NCBI RefSeq assembly: GCF_937468385.1
Contig: NZ_CALBWS010000031.1
Location: forward strand, 1 to 63,253
Origin: Neobacillus rhizosphaerae
GTDB taxonomy: Bacteria; Bacillota; Bacilli; Bacillales; Cytobacillaceae
Reading direction: 5' to 3'
Length of the DNA: 63,253 bases
In this document: one piece after another, positions 17,099 to 26,806 of the stretch
Numbering within the stretch: the first letter of the stretch is position 1
Layout of the letters: each line of letters opens with the position of its first letter
Position numbers and translations under genes: made by a program
Notes under the pieces: generated by a model
The model's input: only the letters and a program-made list of their open reading frames with translations
Told to the model about the DNA's origin: nothing
The model's database searches: none

Positions 17099-19279
17099 TT
17101 GTCAGAACCATTTGTTACGATTAAAAAAAACAGCAAATGGAAGGTGACAAAAGTGGGACATTATTATTTAACCGAATGGCTTTCGTCAACAAATACAGAA
17201 GAAATTCCTCTTCATATCTATAAAGTTCCGATTAAAGAGATTCATAACAGGCATGCTGAAGGTGGCATGATTGCTTATAATCTACGTAAAAATAATGATT
17301 TTAAGACTTTGGTTTTCTTCGATCAATATATTGCCTCTTTTGAGGAACTGGAAAATTGGGGAGAACAAGCATATTTGTCATATACACATAAGATCATTGA
17401 TCCAAGTAGATCCATAGATCGAACACTTATGGAGCGGCTTATTAAAAGGGAGATAGAACAGCGGTCAGATACAGATTTCATATTAGACAAAGGTAGTTTC
17501 CGTTATAAAAAGGAAAAACCCCTCCAGACACGGGAAATGAAAATATTTCCTGCTATCCACCTTGATGTTACCGTGGAGGATAAAGGGAGCATTGTTATAG
17601 GATTTGAGTATAAGCATCTATTTGAATTTAACAGATTTATCATTAGTGATCTTGCATCGGTACAACAAGGAACTAAACTCGTGGACAGCACCAACAAAAA
17701 AGCATATGAGTACATTTTTAAAGAAGTAGCTGCCTATAAAGCCGGGGACATTAGTCCTTATCTTGGTGAGTCCGTTATCTCCTATTATCAGAGAAAGGGA
17801 CAATTTTTCAAACTGAAAGGCATTGATGAGAACTCGCCCGTGGTTCATGTGGAAAGTAAAGATGGGAAGGTATTCCCTTATTTGCCACACTTATTAAAAT
17901 TGCGTTGCTCATTCGACCAAATACCCAATCATTTAAAGAATGTTGTAAATAAGGCAATTAAGCTTTCTGCGCATGAGAAAATGGGAAATTTATTAAAAGC
18001 AGTAAGTGAACTAGTATCTTTCATAGATAGACTTACCTTTCTAAAGAAAAATGTTTTTGCGGAGAACTTAGGTTATCAAGTTAAAAATCTTCCTAAGCCT
18101 AGCCTTCTTTTTGGTGAAAATGTTATTACAAATAATATTAACTCAGGCCTTTCAAAGGGAGGAGTTTATAGAGGGAATGTAGCAAAAGTTAGTTTTTTTG
18201 TTGACCCAATTCTGCGAGGAAATCCAATTATTACACAACAGATTAAAGACTTTATTGACATCCTGTCAAGACAATCGGACCAACTAGGTGTAAAACTGGA
18301 TATTTCAACAAAGCCAGTAGAACTAAGAGGGCAGCTACATCCAAATCTTTTTTCCTCTAATGAATTAAATTATCAATTAAAGTCTCTTGGGAAATATTTT
18401 GAAGGAACAATTATAGTATTAACAGCAGAGCAATCAACGGCAAATGCATATCTACCAATTAAAAAGGAATTCGGTGGTCGCCAAGACCTCGTCACCCAGT
18501 TTGTCAATTTCTCACCAAAACTTCTAGATTTATCAAAATCACACTATCAAATTATGAATATCCTGTTGGGGATATATGTGAAATCTGGGATTCAGCCATG
18601 GATACTAGGTGAATCCCTTCATTCGGATTGCTTTATTGGTTTAGATGTATCTCATGAAAATGGAAAACACACATCTGGGGTTATTCAAGTCATTGGTAAG
18701 GATGGAAGATTAATTAAGCAAAAGTCCCAAGTTACCTCCGAGCGAGGGGAAATTATCAGTTGGGACTCTCTTAAAGATATTCTGTTGGATAGCATTCATG
18801 CATATCAGGAAGTTTACGGAAAGCAGCCAAAACATCTTACAATTCACCGAGACGGATTTGGAAGAGAGGATATAGAACAGGCTCAATCCCTTCTTGACTC
18901 GATGAACATCCAAATCGATTTTGTTGAAGTGTTAAAAAACAATAATAGAAGAATGGCTGTATTTGAGGGGAATAAGTGGATTACGCAACAAGGTCTATGT
19001 TACCTATCCACGAAGGAAAAAAAAGGCTATCTTTGTTCAACTAATCCAAGAGAATTTGTAGGAATGGCACAGCCCATCAAAATAATACAACTTACGGATA
19101 CCTTAAGTTTTGAGCAAATTATGTCCGACATCTACAAACTTTCCTTTATGCATATTCATTCTATGCAAAAGACAAGACTTCCTATCAGTACCCATTATGC
19201 CGATCTAAGCTCTACTTTTTATAATAGGGGGTTATTACACCCGCGGTCACAGCATGAACATGCTTTACCGTTTGTATAA
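17099..19279 (+). CDS. Long prokaryotic Argonaute with an intact DEDD catalytic tetrad
   Basis: 726 residues, full length for a long-type pAgo (N, PAZ, MID and PIWI lobes). In MID, Y451, K455, Q467 and K495 have the spacing of the 5'-phosphate guide pocket. In PIWI the catalytic residues are D516 (GLDVS), E548 (SERGE), D585 (HRDG) and D702 (HYADL), ending in a hydrophobic C-terminus (ALPFV). So it should be an active guide-directed nuclease, most likely using short DNA guides against DNA as in related Bacillota enzymes. Start TTG 17099 is the only start soon after an in-frame stop and has no clear ribosome site, suggesting coupling to the WYL gene. jetA follows 83 bases later. Confidence 0.95.
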   Translation: MSEPFVTIKKNSKWKVTKVGHYYLTEWLSSTNTEEIPLHIYKVPIKEIHNRHAEGGMIAYNLRKNNDFKTLVFFDQYIASFEELENWGEQAYLSYTHKIIDPSRSIDRTLMERLIKREIEQRSDTDFILDKGSFRYKKEKPLQTREMKIFPAIHLDVTVEDKGSIVIGFEYKHLFEFNRFIISDLASVQQGTKLVDSTNKKAYEYIFKEVAAYKAGDISPYLGESVISYYQRKGQFFKLKGIDENSPVVHVESKDGKVFPYLPHLLKLRCSFDQIPNHLKNVVNKAIKLSAHEKMGNLLKAVSELVSFIDRLTFLKKNVFAENLGYQVKNLPKPSLLFGENVITNNINSGLSKGGVYRGNVAKVSFFVDPILRGNPIITQQIKDFIDILSRQSDQLGVKLDISTKPVELRGQLHPNLFSSNELNYQLKSLGKYFEGTIIVLTAEQSTANAYLPIKKEFGGRQDLVTQFVNFSPKLLDLSKSHYQIMNILLGIYVKSGIQPWILGESLHSDCFIGLDVSHENGKHTSGVIQVIGKDGRLIKQKSQVTSERGEIISWDSLKDILLDSIHAYQEVYGKQPKHLTIHRDGFGREDIEQAQSLLDSMNIQIDFVEVLKNNNRRMAVFEGNKWITQQGLCYLSTKEKKGYLCSTNPREFVGMAQPIKIIQLTDTLSFEQIMSDIYKLSFMHIHSMQKTRLPISTHYADLSSTFYNRGLLHPRSQHEHALPFV

Positions 19280-19306
19280 AATCCACGCACTGTAGATTGG
19301 ATTTTT
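19278..19306 (+). terminator. Weak hairpin with T-run between Argonaute and jetA
   Basis: AAAATCC (19278-19284) pairs with GGATTTT (19299-19305), with a 14-base loop and part of the T-run inside the stem. It could act as a leaky attenuator rather than a full stop. Confidence 0.35.
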
Positions 19307-19362
19307 CCGCAAATTTTAACATAAATACCATTATTTTAAGAATCGGGTGAGAAAAAGACTGA

Positions 19363-20775
19363 ATGAACATATCGTTGCTTTTTTCACATATACCAGACGG
19401 TTTTTTTTCCATTTTAAATGGAAAATACAAACAAGTTTACGTTGAAATCTTACAAGAAATATATGTATTATACCAGGAATCGATTTCCTTAATTGATAAG
19501 GACATCTTAGTTGATTTGCTGTGTGATGTTATGGAACAGCATAGTAATTTATTCGATCATGATGAAGAGTTTCTTGATTTTAGGACAAGCCGAGAAAAAG
19601 CGAACTATTTTTTTAGGAAATTAAGAGATGCCAAATGGGTAGCAGAAGAACAGATGATGGACTATACCTGGAAAGTATCTGTACCGGATTATGCATTATC
19701 TATATTACGTACTTTCGAACAAATCACGAATGGTCATCAGGAAGAGTATAGAGGGCGGATATTATCCGTTTTCCAGCATCTATATGGAGAGGAAAAAGAA
19801 AGTTACATATCTTTACAACAAGCATATGAAAACACGGTAATGATCATTAATGGATTAAAACAGTTGAATTATAGCATTAAGCAGCATACCGAAGCCTTAT
19901 TAGTAGAATCGGATCTTCACAAAGTTTTAAATAGTTTCTTTTTTGATTTTGAAGAAAAAGTCTTAGGTGCTTATTATTATCGGTTAAAATCTTCTGACCA
20001 CGTTTCGAAGTATCGTGTAAGAGTGTTGGAAGCGGTTCAAAAGTGGCAATTTGACCATGAACGAATTCGTCAACAATCAGAATTATTAATCCAAGATCAA
20101 GTGTTCAGGGAACTCCATCAAGCCGAAAATCGGATTTATTCTTGGCTTGAAACTATTGAAAAATCATTTAGCCAAATGGATGAAATATTAAATGAAATTG
20201 ATAATCGTGTCAAGTTATATTCAAGAGCAGCAGAACAACAAATCAAATATCACATTCGATATACCAGCGGTTTAGAAGAGAAACTGAACACCATCCTGTT
20301 AGAGATCGCACAAAATATACAAGCAACTTCACCTTCTGATTATATAAAAGATGGTGTAAATGAATTAATCTCGATTTTCTCTCAAGAATTTCTGGACTCA
20401 AACAGTTGGAAGATCCCTTACCAGTCAAAACCAAAGCAGCGTTCATCCTTAGTAGAAAAAGGAGAAGTATCTGAAACAGATAAGAAGAATGAAATTGAAA
20501 AGATTCTTAAACGGTCTAATCAAGGGAAAACTGTGGAACAAATCAATGATTTCCTCCTTCGTCAGGGAAAAGGTAAGAGTATAATTCCAATGGAAACGCT
20601 ACCGACGGAAAAAGAAGGGGATTGGTTGAGTCTTATTTACGCTATCGTTTATTCGCAATCAAAGAAGGCTATGTTTGAACTTTCCGAAAGGAACGAAGCG
20701 GGTAAGCGAACAATTAAAGTAGGGAAAGTCACAATCCCGCATCGTTCATTTATACGGAAAGGAGAGCGGAAATGA
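19363..20775 (+). CDS. jetA: Wadjet JetA (kleisin-like subunit)
   Basis: 470 residues, largely helical and charged, beginning MNISLLFSHIPDGFFSILNG, the typical JetA N-terminus. JetA is the kleisin-like part of the Wadjet SMC complex, equivalent to MksF. It bridges the JetC heads and recruits JetB. Its stop overlaps the jetB start (ATGA), so the four jet genes form one translationally coupled operon. Wadjet extrudes loops on small circular DNA and cleaves it, limiting plasmid transformation. A ribosome-like GGGTGAG lies about 15 bases before ATG 19363. Confidence 0.9.
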   Translation: MNISLLFSHIPDGFFSILNGKYKQVYVEILQEIYVLYQESISLIDKDILVDLLCDVMEQHSNLFDHDEEFLDFRTSREKANYFFRKLRDAKWVAEEQMMDYTWKVSVPDYALSILRTFEQITNGHQEEYRGRILSVFQHLYGEEKESYISLQQAYENTVMIINGLKQLNYSIKQHTEALLVESDLHKVLNSFFFDFEEKVLGAYYYRLKSSDHVSKYRVRVLEAVQKWQFDHERIRQQSELLIQDQVFRELHQAENRIYSWLETIEKSFSQMDEILNEIDNRVKLYSRAAEQQIKYHIRYTSGLEEKLNTILLEIAQNIQATSPSDYIKDGVNELISIFSQEFLDSNSWKIPYQSKPKQRSSLVEKGEVSETDKKNEIEKILKRSNQGKTVEQINDFLLRQGKGKSIIPMETLPTEKEGDWLSLIYAIVYSQSKKAMFELSERNEAGKRTIKVGKVTIPHRSFIRKGERK

Positions 20776-21398
20776 GTTGGAGTGAAGAATACAAGGAATT
20801 GTTAGAGCGGGATAAACAGATGTTTTCAGATTGTATCAATAAATTATTAGCCCAAAACTATATTGTTTTTCAGAAGGAGGCTGATAAGCCATATTACCGG
20901 TTTATCGACCGATATGCTGAATTGTTTGAAGACTACTTAGCGGTAACAGGTTGGAATATTGAATTTGTTAAATCAATGAACTTAATTTATGTTTATAATC
21001 CTACGGGTAGAAATCGTAGAATGCTCACACAAAATCAAACTCTGTTTCTGTTTATTTTACGAATAATATATGAAGAAAGACAAAAAGACATTTCGCTTGC
21101 ACGGCACATTACCACGACCAATGAAGAAATTCATGAAAAGTACTTGGCTTTAAAAATAAAAAACCGGCTACCGAATGCAGATGAATACGGGAAAATCATG
21201 AAGTTGTTTGCATCTTATTCGTTGATTAATGTAAAGAAAGGTTGTTGGAATCATCCCCAGGAGCCTATTATCCTTTATCCTTCCATTTTAATTGCTATAC
21301 CAGTTCATGCAGTCGAAACCTATTTTAAGTGGATTACGGAAGGAATCGAAAGTGAGGAGGTAGAAGATGAGATATTTGACGAAAATGAGGTTGATTAA
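20772..21398 (+). CDS. jetB: Wadjet JetB (KITE-like subunit)
   Basis: 208 residues. A compact winged-helix-type protein with aromatic-rich helices (YRFIDRYAELFEDYLAVTGW, about 38-57), as in JetB/MksE-type KITE proteins that dimerise and bind the kleisin. The acidic C-terminus (EEVEDEIFDENEVD) overlaps the start of jetC by 32 bases. It begins at an ATGA overlap with jetA. Its position and size match the type I Wadjet order A-B-C-D. Confidence 0.88.
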   Translation: MSWSEEYKELLERDKQMFSDCINKLLAQNYIVFQKEADKPYYRFIDRYAELFEDYLAVTGWNIEFVKSMNLIYVYNPTGRNRRMLTQNQTLFLFILRIIYEERQKDISLARHITTTNEEIHEKYLALKIKNRLPNADEYGKIMKLFASYSLINVKKGCWNHPQEPIILYPSILIAIPVHAVETYFKWITEGIESEEVEDEIFDENEVD

Positions 21399-24300
21399 CT
21401 GGCATTATTTTAATGATGAAATTATCAAATTTCATCGTTCGGGTAATTTGATAACTGGAGGGACGGGAGCGGGTAAGTCTACCATTATTGATGCTCTACA
21501 AGTACTATTTGTCGGGAATCTAAAACAATTGAAATTTAATCAATCTGCTACTGACAAAAGATCAAAGCGTTCCATTACTTCATACTTGCGTGGTTCCGTT
21601 AACTCTGAAGGATTGGCACATAAGAGAGGGAAAGTGGATTTTTCAAGCTACATTGTTGTGGAGATTGAACTTCAAAAGTCGAAGAAAACAGTGTTATTAG
21701 GAGTTGCGTTTGATTTTAATTCAAAGTCCATGGAGTACTATCACTCCTTTTTTCAAATTGAAGGCATTGAATTGACGGAAAATCTATTTTATAAGGAAAA
21801 AAATGAATTGTATACAAGAGAAGAATTTCAGGATAATCTCAAACGAAATAAAATTAAGAATACTATTTACAAGAAAGATTCTGAGCGATATATCAATGAT
21901 GTCAAGCAAACTTTGGGGGGTGTCAGGGACTCCTTCTTTAAGCTCATCCAAAAGGGAATTGCCTTTGAGAGTATTACAGACATTAAGCATTTTGTTTATG
22001 AATTTGTATTAGATTCAGATCCGTTGAATAGTGAGAATTTAAGAGAGAACTTTGAACGAGTGCGTGAATTGGAGAATTTGATTCAGGAGACACAAAAACA
22101 AATCCTTGCTCTTACTGAAATTAAGCAGCAATGGACAGCTATCGAAAATCTTAACCAAGGGATTGAGTCGAGTTATTATATTTCAAAGAAAAGCGCCGTT
22201 CTAAATGAAGAAGAAAAAGTAAAAGGGTATATCTGTGATAAACAAGAGAAAATAGATGAATTCGAAGAGTTAAATAAGACGATTCAAGCCTTAAAAAGTA
22301 AGCACCAGGCGATGGTGGAAAAGATCAATCAATTATCTGTAGATATTGAAAAACACAATATAACAACGAAAATCAAAGAAATCAACCTGCAGATTAATCA
22401 ATTGGGGGAGGATGTTAATAGGTTAGGTGAGTTACGGAAAAATCAAAACTATAAACTAAAGGTGGAAGTACAAGAAAGAAATGTATTGGCTTCGGTATTA
22501 AGGGTATTAGGACATGATGGCTATGAAGTTGAGTCTTTATATAATGGGAAGCGTGCATGGGAGGCTGCCCTTACAGAAGGGACGTCAGAACTATCAGGAT
22601 ATTCCCCTTTGTTATTAAATAACAGTTGGAGAACGGCGTTTAAATGGGTCCAGGATCAGGCGGTCTTACTAAAACAAGATCAAGAAAAAATTGAGAACGA
22701 AAAGAAACATGTAAAAGAAAAGATTCATGAATTGAAAAAAGATAGGGTTCTGCCTTCCGGTCATCCATCGATGGTTCTAAAAACTCTATTAACCCAACGA
22801 TTGCACTCGACAAACAATGATGAAGTCCCCGTGTATATTGTGTGTGAAGTAATAGATGTTCCGAATGAAAAATGGAAAAATGCCGTAGAAGGATACTTAA
22901 AGAATCTAAAATTTAATATCATTGTTCCTCCGGTGTATTTTGATGATGCGTTGCAAGTTTATCATGACCATAAATTTAGCCATCCCATAAGTGGAGTAGG
23001 CTTGGTAAATATTAAGAAGATGGAAGAAGAACTTCGCCTTCCTTTAAAGGGGAGTTTAGCAGAAGAAATAACAACCGATATTTCTCTAGTTAAAATCTTT
23101 ACCGATTATGTTCTGGGTGGGTTGATTAAGTGTGAAGAGGTTCAAGAGTTAAAAAGACATAAAAGAAGTATTACCCCTACTTGTATGGTCTACCAAAATC
23201 ACACGGCAAGGCAGATGCCTAAAAAGGATTACGAGATTCCATATATAGGTCGAGAGGCGGTCAAAAAACAATTAGAAAAACAAGAGGAGTACTTGGAAGA
23301 ACTTGAACAGAGGTTATCTGCGGTTAAAGGGCAATTAGTTCATTGCGATAAACTTAGTGAGATGCGTTCAGATAAACAAGACTTTTATGAAGGGATTTTT
23401 AGTGCTCTTAATGAATGCTCAAATTTATCCGAAAAAGAGCAATCCATTCTTAGCCTGCAGCAAAGTCTTTTAGCCATTGATACTAGTGAGGTGGACAGGC
23501 TAAAACTGAAATTAAAAGGATTGAAAGAAGATGAACCAAGGGTTAGAGATTTAATAGGAGATAAGCAAAATGACTCAGGAAAATTAGAAGAAAAAATCGC
23601 AAATTTAACTCAACTCATAGCGGATACTGAGGGGAAAAAACTTCAACTTCAGAATGAATTTGAAGAATATCTACAAAGTCTCGGTCCTACTGCGTTAGAC
23701 CGAGGGAAAGAACGCTGGGAGAAGCTTGATTCAAATAGGTCGTATAGTGAATTGGCAGGTATTTATGAAAAAAATGCCAAAAGTTCAGAATCTAGAAGAA
23801 ATAATTTAAAAGGACCGCTAATCCAATTGAGAACAAAATTTAATGAAACCTACCACTTCGGAGCTGACGCAACGGCTAATGATAATGAAAGATATCAACA
23901 ACGCCTTACCTTATTGGTCGAGACAAAACTAGTAGAGTTCAATGAACAAGTAGCGATAAAAAAGGAAAATGCCTATCGATGTTTCCAAGAGGATTTTATA
24001 TTGAAGTTGAAAGAACGGATAGAACGTTCGAAGCAAACATTTGATGCTTTGAATTTCTCTTTAAATAAGCTGGATTTCGGAGGAGACCAATATCGTTTCA
24101 GATGTTTACCTAACCAGAGCTACATTCATTATTATGAAATGATTATGGATCATGACTTACTATCAGATGGATTATTTAGTTATGTCTTCCAAGAAAAGTA
24201 TGAGTCAACCCTAAATGATTTTTTTAAAGAACTGTCTTTTGATGAACACCATCATTCGGAGCAGATGGAAAGGTTAATGGATTACCGTACCTACTTGGAT

Positions 24301-24714
24301 TTCGATATTGATATTAGTGACCGGGATGGAAATGAATATAAATACTCGAAGAAATTCGGTTCAAATTCTGGTGGCGAATCTCAGGTCCCTTTCTATATTG
24401 CTGTTTTAGCTTCGTTTTTCAATACCTATCAAATGCATAGAAAAGACCCGGATACCTTTAGATTGGTATTATTTGATGAAGCATTTAATCGGATGGACGG
24501 AGAGCGGGTGGAGGAATGTATTCGATTTATTCATGAATGTGGGTTTCAACCGATAGTGGTGACACCAACCACAAGCCTACAGGTGATGGCACCACTTTTA
24601 CCATGTACAACTATGGTCATCAAGCATGGATTTACAAGTCAAGTGGAACAAATCACAAAAGATGATTTTCTATCATTTCGAAGGAAAGAAGAGCTAGAAT
24701 ATGTATCTGAGTAA
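21367..24714 (+). CDS. jetC: Wadjet JetC (SMC/MukB-like ATPase)
   Basis: 1115 residues. The Walker A loop GGTGAGKST is at 31-39. Long coiled-coil arms run about 230-430 and 640-880, with a hinge-like region at about 470-640. The C-terminal head has an ABC signature (GSNSGGESQ, about 997-1005) and Walker B (LVLFDEA, about 1034-1040). It is the motor of the condensin-like Wadjet complex. GAGGAGG precedes ATG 21367, and the end overlaps jetD by 14 bases. All ATPase motifs look intact. Confidence 0.95.
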   Translation: MRYLTKMRLINWHYFNDEIIKFHRSGNLITGGTGAGKSTIIDALQVLFVGNLKQLKFNQSATDKRSKRSITSYLRGSVNSEGLAHKRGKVDFSSYIVVEIELQKSKKTVLLGVAFDFNSKSMEYYHSFFQIEGIELTENLFYKEKNELYTREEFQDNLKRNKIKNTIYKKDSERYINDVKQTLGGVRDSFFKLIQKGIAFESITDIKHFVYEFVLDSDPLNSENLRENFERVRELENLIQETQKQILALTEIKQQWTAIENLNQGIESSYYISKKSAVLNEEEKVKGYICDKQEKIDEFEELNKTIQALKSKHQAMVEKINQLSVDIEKHNITTKIKEINLQINQLGEDVNRLGELRKNQNYKLKVEVQERNVLASVLRVLGHDGYEVESLYNGKRAWEAALTEGTSELSGYSPLLLNNSWRTAFKWVQDQAVLLKQDQEKIENEKKHVKEKIHELKKDRVLPSGHPSMVLKTLLTQRLHSTNNDEVPVYIVCEVIDVPNEKWKNAVEGYLKNLKFNIIVPPVYFDDALQVYHDHKFSHPISGVGLVNIKKMEEELRLPLKGSLAEEITTDISLVKIFTDYVLGGLIKCEEVQELKRHKRSITPTCMVYQNHTARQMPKKDYEIPYIGREAVKKQLEKQEEYLEELEQRLSAVKGQLVHCDKLSEMRSDKQDFYEGIFSALNECSNLSEKEQSILSLQQSLLAIDTSEVDRLKLKLKGLKEDEPRVRDLIGDKQNDSGKLEEKIANLTQLIADTEGKKLQLQNEFEEYLQSLGPTALDRGKERWEKLDSNRSYSELAGIYEKNAKSSESRRNNLKGPLIQLRTKFNETYHFGADATANDNERYQQRLTLLVETKLVEFNEQVAIKKENAYRCFQEDFILKLKERIERSKQTFDALNFSLNKLDFGGDQYRFRCLPNQSYIHYYEMIMDHDLLSDGLFSYVFQEKYESTLNDFFKELSFDEHHHSEQMERLMDYRTYLDFDIDISDRDGNEYKYSKKFGSNSGGESQVPFYIAVLASFFNTYQMHRKDPDTFRLVLFDEAFNRMDGERVEECIRFIHECGFQPIVVTPTTSLQVMAPLLPCTTMVIKHGFTSQVEQITKDDFLSFRRKEELEYVSE

Positions 24715-25963
24715 ACTGCAGCGGGACATATTGCATTTGTTAATAAATAAGTACGAATCTCGTTCTGATTATGGGAAAACAGAAAAAAGCACCAGAAGGA
24801 CCATGCTAACAGTTAACAGGATGACCTTTCCACTTTATTTTCATGATACCGATAGTCAATACAAAGTGAATATGAATAAAGATATGCAGGAATTACAAGA
24901 TAATCATTTTATTGTTTTGGAATGGGTTCGCTTTAGTGAGGGGGAAGAGTTAGCAAGGATTATTGTAAACGATGAAAAGTTAATAGATATCTACCACTTT
25001 TTATGTAGACAGTCGAAGGAAGAAAAATATAAAAATACCTTGAAGGTCGTTAAAGACTACGCTCGAACTGCACCTATCTTATTAGAAGCGTTTTATCAAC
25101 ATGTTGAAGGACAATTGGTGAATTTAAGGTCTGCTCCTTCTATCATTGACTTAGATTCACTTGAAAATACCCATGATCAGTTAAGAGCGCTTCATACGGT
25201 TTTAGAAAGTCGCGATTTTGAGATTTCTAAAAGGAGATTGAGTATTCAACTATTCAATGATTCTAAAAAATTTGAGTCAATGGAAAGTAAAATCATCTCT
25301 GTTTTGCAGAAATATGTTTATTCTGAACAAGATTTAACTGATGACGATATCTTGTCTGAATTAGGGGTCATTGATAAACTGCAATCTATAAATGTTTTTG
25401 GTCCCATTACCTTTGAAATTCAAGGGCAAACCTTGGATCTTTCGTTATTTGATAACTCCTTCGGCTTAGACACAAAATTTATAGAGAATGCTTCGATTTC
25501 GGATGTGAAAGCTGAACGTATTGTCACCGTTGAGAATTTAACTTCCTTCTACGATTACATCCATTACGTAAAAAAGCATAATAAAAATTACATCGTGGTT
25601 TATTTAGGAGGGTTCCATAACTCCCTAAGAAGGTTATTGTTGGAGAAAATCTTAAGGTTTATGAAGCGGCATAATATGGAAGTAACGTTCAATCATTGGG
25701 GAGATATCGATCTAGGGGGAATCAGAATCTGGAAACATCTCTCACGTAAACTCAATATCTCCATTACTCCTATTTTTATGGATATTAGTACTTACATGAA
25801 GTATTTAGCACATGGGAAAAAAGTAGAGACGAAAGGGTATTTAGGCCAATTAAAAAAATTGCTGGAAGATCCATCATTTAAAGAATTCCATGATTTGATC
25901 AATTTGATTCTTCATAACGAAAGAACCATAGAGCAAGAAATTATATTAATTGGTGAAGAATAA
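24701..25963 (+). CDS. jetD: Wadjet JetD (Toprim nuclease subunit)
   Basis: 420 residues. An N-terminal winged-helix/arm region (about 1-190) is followed by a Toprim domain with the conserved glutamate in TVENLTSF (about 277-284) and the DxD-type motif GDIDLGG (about 334-340), then a C-terminal helical part. JetD cuts DNA once JetABC has fully extruded a small plasmid circle. The catalytic acidic residues are present. It overlaps jetC and is followed by a terminator candidate at 26015. Confidence 0.93.
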   Translation: MYLSKLQRDILHLLINKYESRSDYGKTEKSTRRTMLTVNRMTFPLYFHDTDSQYKVNMNKDMQELQDNHFIVLEWVRFSEGEELARIIVNDEKLIDIYHFLCRQSKEEKYKNTLKVVKDYARTAPILLEAFYQHVEGQLVNLRSAPSIIDLDSLENTHDQLRALHTVLESRDFEISKRRLSIQLFNDSKKFESMESKIISVLQKYVYSEQDLTDDDILSELGVIDKLQSINVFGPITFEIQGQTLDLSLFDNSFGLDTKFIENASISDVKAERIVTVENLTSFYDYIHYVKKHNKNYIVVYLGGFHNSLRRLLLEKILRFMKRHNMEVTFNHWGDIDLGGIRIWKHLSRKLNISITPIFMDISTYMKYLAHGKKVETKGYLGQLKKLLEDPSFKEFHDLINLILHNERTIEQEIILIGEE

Positions 25964-26014
25964 TAATACAGGATAATCGGGCGAAATCGCTCGTTGCTTT
26001 AAAGCGTTACCGTA

Positions 26015-26040
26015 TTGGGTGACTGACCCAGTTTTTTTCT
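26015..26040 (+). terminator. Terminator candidate after jetD
   Basis: TGGGT (26016-26020) and ACCCA (26026-26030) form a short stem followed by GTTTTTTT. The stem is weak but well placed after the jet operon. Confidence 0.55.
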
Positions 26041-26248
26041 ACTAATTCTTAATTATTATGACATTTAGACATACCAGTTACTGGGTACGGATTATTTAAA
26101 TGATTTGTATTACTTAGAGATATTTTGTATAGAGCCACTTCTGATGAATTGGCCCTTTAATTTCCTATAAAGGGTAACATCACGTTTTAGTCTTTGAATG
26201 TAATTATTATAATAATAGTAAATTTGATAACTTTTGGAGGAAAAGAAA

Positions 26249-26806
26249 TTGTTCATTCCAACTAAAAAAGCATTTATGGATATAACTCCCGAAGAATTTG
26301 AAAAATATTCATTAGACTTGCTAACTGAACAAACCAAAAATCTTGAAAACTTAGTAATTGAACATAATACAACAATTGAAGCTTATGATGGTAATTATCA
26401 GATAGATGGATATATCGAGTTTACTGTGATGGGCATCAAATATAAAACAATTATTGAATGTAAACATTACAAGTCACCTATAACTAGAGAAAAAGTTCAA
26501 ATATTATACGGGAAAATACTATCTTTTGGTGCCCAAAAAGGTATCTTAATATCTACGTCAAATTTTCAAAGTGGCGCAATAGGGTACGCACGGGCTCATG
26601 GAATTGCTTTAATTCAAATCACTGAAGCTGGAACTAGTTTTGAAACAAGAGATCTAATGAACATTATTATGAATTCTGGAGGAAAACCTTTTAATTATGG
26701 AAAACCTTATTCTGGAGTATTGATTAGAAAAACTGAAGGTGGGATAAGTTGTTCATATTTAAGTAGAAAGAATAATACTTTAGAAGAGTTTTTAGCAAGT
26801 GTATGA
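26249..26806 (+). CDS. Mrr-like restriction endonuclease
   Basis: 185 residues. The N-terminal part (MDITPEEFEKYSLDLL) leads into a PD-(D/E)XK core with D53 (YQIDG) and E70-C71-K72 (IIECKHYKSPI), then the Mrr-type helix Q107-S-G-A with an ARAHGI segment (about 114-119). Mrr-family enzymes cut modified or foreign DNA. TTG 26249 follows GGAGG at proper spacing; TTG 26234 would overlap the ribosome site. It has no methyltransferase partner nearby, so it is a type IV-like stand-alone nuclease in the defence island. Confidence 0.8.
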   Translation: MFIPTKKAFMDITPEEFEKYSLDLLTEQTKNLENLVIEHNTTIEAYDGNYQIDGYIEFTVMGIKYKTIIECKHYKSPITREKVQILYGKILSFGAQKGILISTSNFQSGAIGYARAHGIALIQITEAGTSFETRDLMNIIMNSGGKPFNYGKPYSGVLIRKTEGGISCSYLSRKNNTLEEFLASV

